From Opitutaceae bacterium BACL24 MAG-120322-bin51 (lineage in GTDB: Bacteria > Verrucomicrobiota > Verrucomicrobiia > Opitutales > Coraliomargaritaceae): DNA of 64,000 bases. Below are positions 60,481 to 64,000 of this stretch, one piece after another; position 1 is the first letter of the stretch; every line of letters starts with the position of its first letter. Location: NCBI GenBank assembly GCA_905182465.1, contig CAJJBI010000005.1:62001-126000 (forward strand). The letters run 5' to 3'. Under the pieces are notes generated by a model. It was not told where the DNA came from and searched no databases. It worked only from the letters and a program-made list of their open reading frames with translations. The position numbers and the translations under genes are program-made.

Positions 60481-61227
60481 TTAAAGTACTGTGCTCGTCT
60501 GTACATCGTAGAAGTCAAGACTCGCGGAAACGGCAGCTACAGCGGCAGTGCAAGCGGTTTCTAAGCGCAGAACATGCTCACCTAGGTGGGCTAAGTTCCA
60601 ACCGTTTTTACGAAAGGTGTCGCGTTCCTTGGGTGACCAGCCGCGCTCGGCCCCTAATGCGATAACGGCGCTGGTAGCGGACTCTGGCAAGAGCTGCGGC
60701 AGGGAACCTGCGGCCTCGTAGTTATCAAGGGCAATGTGCGCACCCTCGCCTTGCAGAAAAGAGATGGCTGACTGCAGATCAGTGTGCATCCCAACTTCAG
60801 GGACATGCGTACCGAAAGATTGCTCAGTGCCGAGAAGAAGGCGGTCTTTCCACTCCTCTGTTGTCCAGAGGCTGCTCTGCGCATAGGAAGGTTCACCGCG
60901 TTCAGCTTCGAAGAAGTGTAAATCCTGGACGCCCATGCTGGCAGCCTCAAATAGTATGCGCTTGGCGGTGTGCGGACGGGGCAGGCCAAGCAATAAGCGA
61001 ATTGGCAACGGCTTAGGTGCGGGTTCAGTGCCGACTATTTTAAGCGTTATCGAACTATCCGCCTCGACGAGTGTAACTTCGGCGCGAGCACGTAAGCCAT
61101 TAACAAAGCCAACGAAAACCTTGGTGCCGACTCGAGCGCGGAGCACTTTGAGGATATGCTTGGCACGAAGATCGCTGCCTTCGAGGCGCTTGTTCTCGAA
61201 AGGTGAATCGAAGAGGATTAGATTCAT
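60481..61227 (-). CDS. rsmE: 16S rRNA (uracil-1498-N3)-methyltransferase RsmE
   Basis: SPOUT-family methyltransferase acting on 16S rRNA of the 30S subunit. The 248-residue protein has the N-terminal PUA-like domain (LEGSDLRAKHILKVLRARVG) and the knot motif region IALGAERGWSPKERDTFRKN followed by LGEHVLRLETACTAAVA. The usual GPEGG is here GAERG, a conservative variation. It is convergent with metH and lies 39 bases from the helicase gene on the same strand. Confidence 0.92.
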   Translation of the reverse strand: MNLILFDSPFENKRLEGSDLRAKHILKVLRARVGTKVFVGFVNGLRARAEVTLVEADSSITLKIVGTEPAPKPLPIRLLLGLPRPHTAKRILFEAASMGVQDLHFFEAERGEPSYAQSSLWTTEEWKDRLLLGTEQSFGTHVPEVGMHTDLQSAISFLQGEGAHIALDNYEAAGSLPQLLPESATSAVIALGAERGWSPKERDTFRKNGWNLAHLGEHVLRLETACTAAVAAVSASLDFYDVQTSTVL

Positions 61228-61266
61228 ACAAGCAAGAAATGACGATCGAGATGGTCGCCGATAACT

Positions 61267-62481
61267 TTACCGGCGGCGGCCGAAACGACTAGTTGCGGAG
61301 TTACGCTTTCTACGGCGCGGCTTCTCTGCGGTCGAGGTGCGGATGATAGGCTCGTGAAAGTAATTAAAGTCTTCGAGTTTGAGTTGCGGAATCTGCTGGT
61401 CGATAAACTTTTCGATCGCATCAAGCTTAGCTTGCTCGTCGGGAGCCACGATAGTCGCCGCGTCGCCTTCGCGCTGTGCACGGCCTGTGCGACCAATGCG
61501 GTGCACGTAGTCCTCTGCGTGCTCGGGCACGTCGTAGTTGATGACGTGGGTAACGTTGGCAATATCAAGCCCACGTGAAGCGATGTCGGTCGCAACTAGG
61601 ATCTTTATCTCTCCATTCTTAAACTGCTCAAGAGCCTTGGTGCGAGACTTCTGCGGTAAGTTCGAGTGCATGGCAGCGCAGCTGAGGCCGCGCTCTTCAA
61701 GCCAACGTGCAATACGATCCGCACCAACTTTCATGCGACAAAAGATGATCATACTATTGATCTCCATCTGATCGATAAGGGCAATGAGAAGGTCAAACTT
61801 CTGCATCGCACCGACTGGGTAGATGACGTGCTTCACGGTTTCAGCCGGCGTAAGCTTTATACCGATGGTGACATCGACTGGGTCTTTGAGGCTTTTGGCG
61901 ACTAGGCGCTTAATGTCCTCCGAAACCGTGGCAGAGAAAAGGAGAGTCTGCCGGTTCTTGTTGCACATCTTGATGATACGCTGAACGTCGTCAATGAATC
62001 CCATGTCGAGCATCCTGTCGACCTCGTCAAGCACAAGGACTTCGACTGATTTGAGATCAAAATTCTTTTGCTGCAAGTGGTCGAGCAAACGACCCGGTGT
62101 CGCGATGACGACATCCGCACCTTCTTTAATCTCGTCGATCTGTTTGCCGTAACCGACACCACCGTGTATTAGGCAACACTTAGGTGCGCAATATTTGCCG
62201 TAGGAAGCAAACTGATCTTCGACCTGAGCAGCGAGTTCGCGAGTAGGGCCAAGCACGAGGCAACGAGGCGCAGCGCCTTGCCTGTGACCTCCAAGGCGAT
62301 GCAAGATGGGCAGCGCGTAGGCAGCAGTCTTGCCGGTACCAGTCTGTGCAGAGCCGATGACATCGCGGCCTTCAAGAATATGAGGAATGGACCCCGCCTG
62401 AATGGGAGTCGGCTCTTTAAAGCCGAATTCGTCGATAGATTTAAGGATAGACTCATCGAGTCCAAGTTCGTGGAAGGTCAT
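61267..62481 (-). CDS. rhlE: DEAD-box family ATP-dependent RNA helicase (RhlE-like)
   Basis: A 404-residue cytoplasmic RNA helicase from the ATG at 62481. Motifs in order: Q motif (FGFKEPTPIQAGSIP), I (AQTGTGKT), Ia (GPTRELAAQ), Ib (VIATPGRLLD), II (VLDEVDRMLDMGF), III (LLFSATVS), IV (SMIIFCRMK), V (VATDIASRGLDI) and VI (YVHRIGRTGRA). Motif II reads DEVD instead of DEAD. The C-terminal tail is Arg-rich (KPRRRKRNSATSRFGRRR), typical for RNA-binding extensions. It acts in ribosome assembly or mRNA decay. Confidence 0.93.
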   Translation of the reverse strand: MTFHELGLDESILKSIDEFGFKEPTPIQAGSIPHILEGRDVIGSAQTGTGKTAAYALPILHRLGGHRQGAAPRCLVLGPTRELAAQVEDQFASYGKYCAPKCCLIHGGVGYGKQIDEIKEGADVVIATPGRLLDHLQQKNFDLKSVEVLVLDEVDRMLDMGFIDDVQRIIKMCNKNRQTLLFSATVSEDIKRLVAKSLKDPVDVTIGIKLTPAETVKHVIYPVGAMQKFDLLIALIDQMEINSMIIFCRMKVGADRIARWLEERGLSCAAMHSNLPQKSRTKALEQFKNGEIKILVATDIASRGLDIANVTHVINYDVPEHAEDYVHRIGRTGRAQREGDAATIVAPDEQAKLDAIEKFIDQQIPQLKLEDFNYFHEPIIRTSTAEKPRRRKRNSATSRFGRRR

Positions 62482-62818
62482 AATTAGCTGTAGGGTGAAT
62501 GCCCGGCCAACATAATTACGCATCCGGGTCCGATGATGATCTGAACTTTTTAAAGCAATAGTGCCCTGTGTTCCAGATTGTAAATCGGAGACACTGCCTG
62601 CATTTAATTGAAGATCAAGGAGAAAGCTTCTTACTCGTATTTCGCTTATTAGATTACTCTACAAAATGTTATTTGACTCTTTGCTTACTAAAAAAGCATC
62701 AGACTATTAAGATGTTGAGGACTTCGCTCCGCGTGAACGCCTAAAACACTATGACCAATATTGATTAGGACTCAGCATAAGCTTGAGGTCGGTGATACTT
62801 TACTCGATAGTTGTCGGA
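62482..62818. other. Intergenic region between divergent helicase and gluQ genes
   Basis: About 337 bases without a credible coding frame, AT-rich in its middle. It must carry the promoters of the two divergent genes. A TTGACT hexamer at 62673-62678 lacks a properly spaced -10 (the nearest TATTAA is too far). I saw no RNA gene, repeat or mobile element. Confidence 0.5.
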
Positions 62819-63685
62819 ATGAGTTCTACCTACCGAGGACGTATTGCACCGACACCGACGGGCTACTTACACCTTGGACACGCGCGCACTTTTTGGATCG
62901 CAATGGAGCGGGCTAAAGAAGCAAACGGCCACCTCATCTTTCGCGACGAAGACCTCGACCCGCAGCGCTGCAAGCCAGAGTTCTCTCAGGGTGCGATCGA
63001 AGACCTGCGTTGGTTCGGTTGCGACTGGCAAGAAGGACCCGACGTAGGAGGCAGCGCAGGCCCCTACCGACAAAGTGAGCGCCTTGCTAAATTTCTGAGC
63101 GCATGGGAACAACTGAAAGATAGCGGTTACATTTACCCCTGCGAAAAATCGCGCAAAGACGTGGCGACCGCCTCACAAGCACCTCATGTAGACGAAGAAG
63201 CGAGCGAACCAATCTACCCTGAGAGCTGGCGCCCTCCCTTTGGCCACGGCAAGGATGCCAAAAGCCCTAACGGGAGCAATTGGCGCTTCCGCGTACCTGA
63301 AGACCGAAAAATAGAATTCGACGACATTCGACTAGGTCCTTGCGCTTTTGATTGCCTACGCGACTTTGGCGACTTCCTCGTCTGGCGGCGCGATGGCGTA
63401 CCCGCGTATGAGCTCGCCGTAGTGGTGGACGATGCAGCCATGCAAATCAGCGAAGTCGTGCGCGGCGAAGACCTGCTCATATCAACCGCGCGGCAGATCT
63501 TGCTCTACGAAGCGCTTGGCCTGCAGCCGCCACAATTTTATCATACGCCCCTACTTTGCGATACGAGCGGACAACGGCTTGCCAAACGCAACCGCTCGCT
63601 CACTCTCCGCGAACTGAGAGAAGCTGGTCACCAACCAGAAAACCTCCGCATATCGGAAGATTGGTGGTCAGGACTCGACGATTAA
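62819..63685 (+). CDS. gluQ: Glutamyl-Q tRNA(Asp) synthetase
   Basis: Attaches glutamate to the queuosine base of tRNA-Asp, downstream of QueG which is also in this window. The 288-residue protein is a truncated GluRS lacking the anticodon-binding domain. It has RGRIAPTPTGYLHLGHA (HIGH-like site), LIFRDEDLDPQRCKPEF, YRQSERLAKF, the LVWRRDGVPAYELAVVVDDA block, EVVRGEDLL and the KMSKS-like LAKRNRS. The zinc-binding Cys set is reduced: only one Cys in YPCEKS, and YPESWR where GluQ proteins usually have a YDGxCR end. Confidence 0.92.
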   Translation: MSSTYRGRIAPTPTGYLHLGHARTFWIAMERAKEANGHLIFRDEDLDPQRCKPEFSQGAIEDLRWFGCDWQEGPDVGGSAGPYRQSERLAKFLSAWEQLKDSGYIYPCEKSRKDVATASQAPHVDEEASEPIYPESWRPPFGHGKDAKSPNGSNWRFRVPEDRKIEFDDIRLGPCAFDCLRDFGDFLVWRRDGVPAYELAVVVDDAAMQISEVVRGEDLLISTARQILLYEALGLQPPQFYHTPLLCDTSGQRLAKRNRSLTLRELREAGHQPENLRISEDWWSGLDD

Positions 63686-63818
63686 ATTGACTATGTTAGA
63701 GGAAATGCGACAGCGAAAAACTAGTAAACCGCTTAAGCGCAAATAAAGCCTACTGTAATACTTTCTAGCATGCTCTTAGATATTAAAATCTTCTAGGTTA
63801 GCAATTCGTGAAATTGAT

Positions 63819-64000
63819 TTAACACTTTGCCAAGAGCGCACCTATCCAGCGTGCGGTGAGCAGCGCGCAAACCAAGCCTGAGATTAAAAAAACGGCCAGA
63901 CTAAAACCAACCGAAGCCACGAACCCGAAATAGCCAAAGCTAACAACGATCATGACCACAGGTATCCAGTCACTATGCAGACGTCGAATCTTGGCAGCAC
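63819..64000 (-). CDS. C-terminal part of a small membrane protein (5' end beyond the window)
   Basis: Open frame entering from the right edge and ending at TAA (63819-63821). The visible 60 codons read AAKIRRLHSDWIPVVMIVVS, then two adjacent hydrophobic segments with Gly-Phe-rich character (FGYFGFVASVGFSLAVFLIS, GLVCALLTARWIGALL). This is the C-terminus of an inner-membrane protein. The family is not recognised. Confidence 0.5.
   Translation of the reverse strand, partial: AAKIRRLHSDWIPVVMIVVSFGYFGFVASVGFSLAVFLISGLVCALLTARWIGALLAKC

Overview
The window is a dense, chromosome-type stretch of a Gram-negative bacterium with no phage, insertion sequence, plasmid or CRISPR content. The gene set suggests the phylum Verrucomicrobiota, most likely class Opitutae (a Coraliomargarita/Puniceicoccus-like marine relative). 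The pointers are an LpxC-FabZ fusion next to lpxA, an exosortase, a formylglycine-generating enzyme, a phosphotransacetylase whose DRTGG regulatory half is a separate gene, DUF502 and DUF805 membrane proteins, and several lineage-restricted unknowns. This placement is inferred from gene content and was not computed.

Layout. 0-6.5 kb: metX-metW, a membrane-anchored subtilase, a truncated amidotransferase remnant, lipB-lipA and an exosortase. 6.5-13.1 kb: a HIT hydrolase followed by the phoH-pgpH-ybeY RNA-processing operon, an ECF sigma/zinc anti-sigma pair, an orphan OppF-type ATPase and a 44-residue lipoprotein. 13.1-19.3 kb: murJ, pta with its detached BioD-like/DRTGG partner, xseB and dxs. 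19.4-30.3 kb, almost all on the minus strand: sufT, an unknown secreted protein, ACT-domain regulator, ppnP, FGE, dprA, nnr, pdxJ, argG and a second ECF/anti-sigma pair. 30.4-31.8 kb: tRNA-Lys with its own promoter and terminator, an HTH-metallo-beta-lactamase fusion and a short gene graveyard. 31.8-38.9 kb: a repeat protein, purE-purK, trpE, an RpoD/SigA-family sigma factor and two unknowns. 39-49.2 kb: clpX-clpP-tig, DUF805, queG, hflK-hflC, lpxA, lpxC-fabZ and a HAD phosphatase. 49.3-64 kb: DUF502-recO, hemH-ccsA/hemX-hemA, an NhaC-type antiporter, a Cys-rich repeat peptide, metH, rsmE, a DEAD-box helicase, gluQ and the end of a membrane protein.

Three features run across the window. First, four conserved genes (murJ, pta, clpX, a HAD phosphatase) are each broken by one base, and each break is repaired by changing a short homopolymer by one, so they look like sequence errors rather than gene loss. 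Second, nearly all start codons lack a recognisable Shine-Dalgarno sequence, so starts were chosen by family alignment. Third, real gene decay is visible at 3.4-3.6 kb and 31.4-31.8 kb, where only pieces of an amidotransferase gene, a class II aldolase gene and an unidentified gene remain.

Most genes are housekeeping: methionine (metXW, metH), lipoate, lipid A, heme, purine, tryptophan, arginine, B6 and isoprenoid biosynthesis, protein quality control (ClpXP, trigger factor, HflKC) and RNA maturation. I found no clearly new multi-gene system. The least explained items are the secreted Cys-rich tandem-repeat peptide at 55.95 kb, the HTH-MBL fusion, the tandem-repeat protein at 31.9 kb and the secreted unknown at 20.1 kb.
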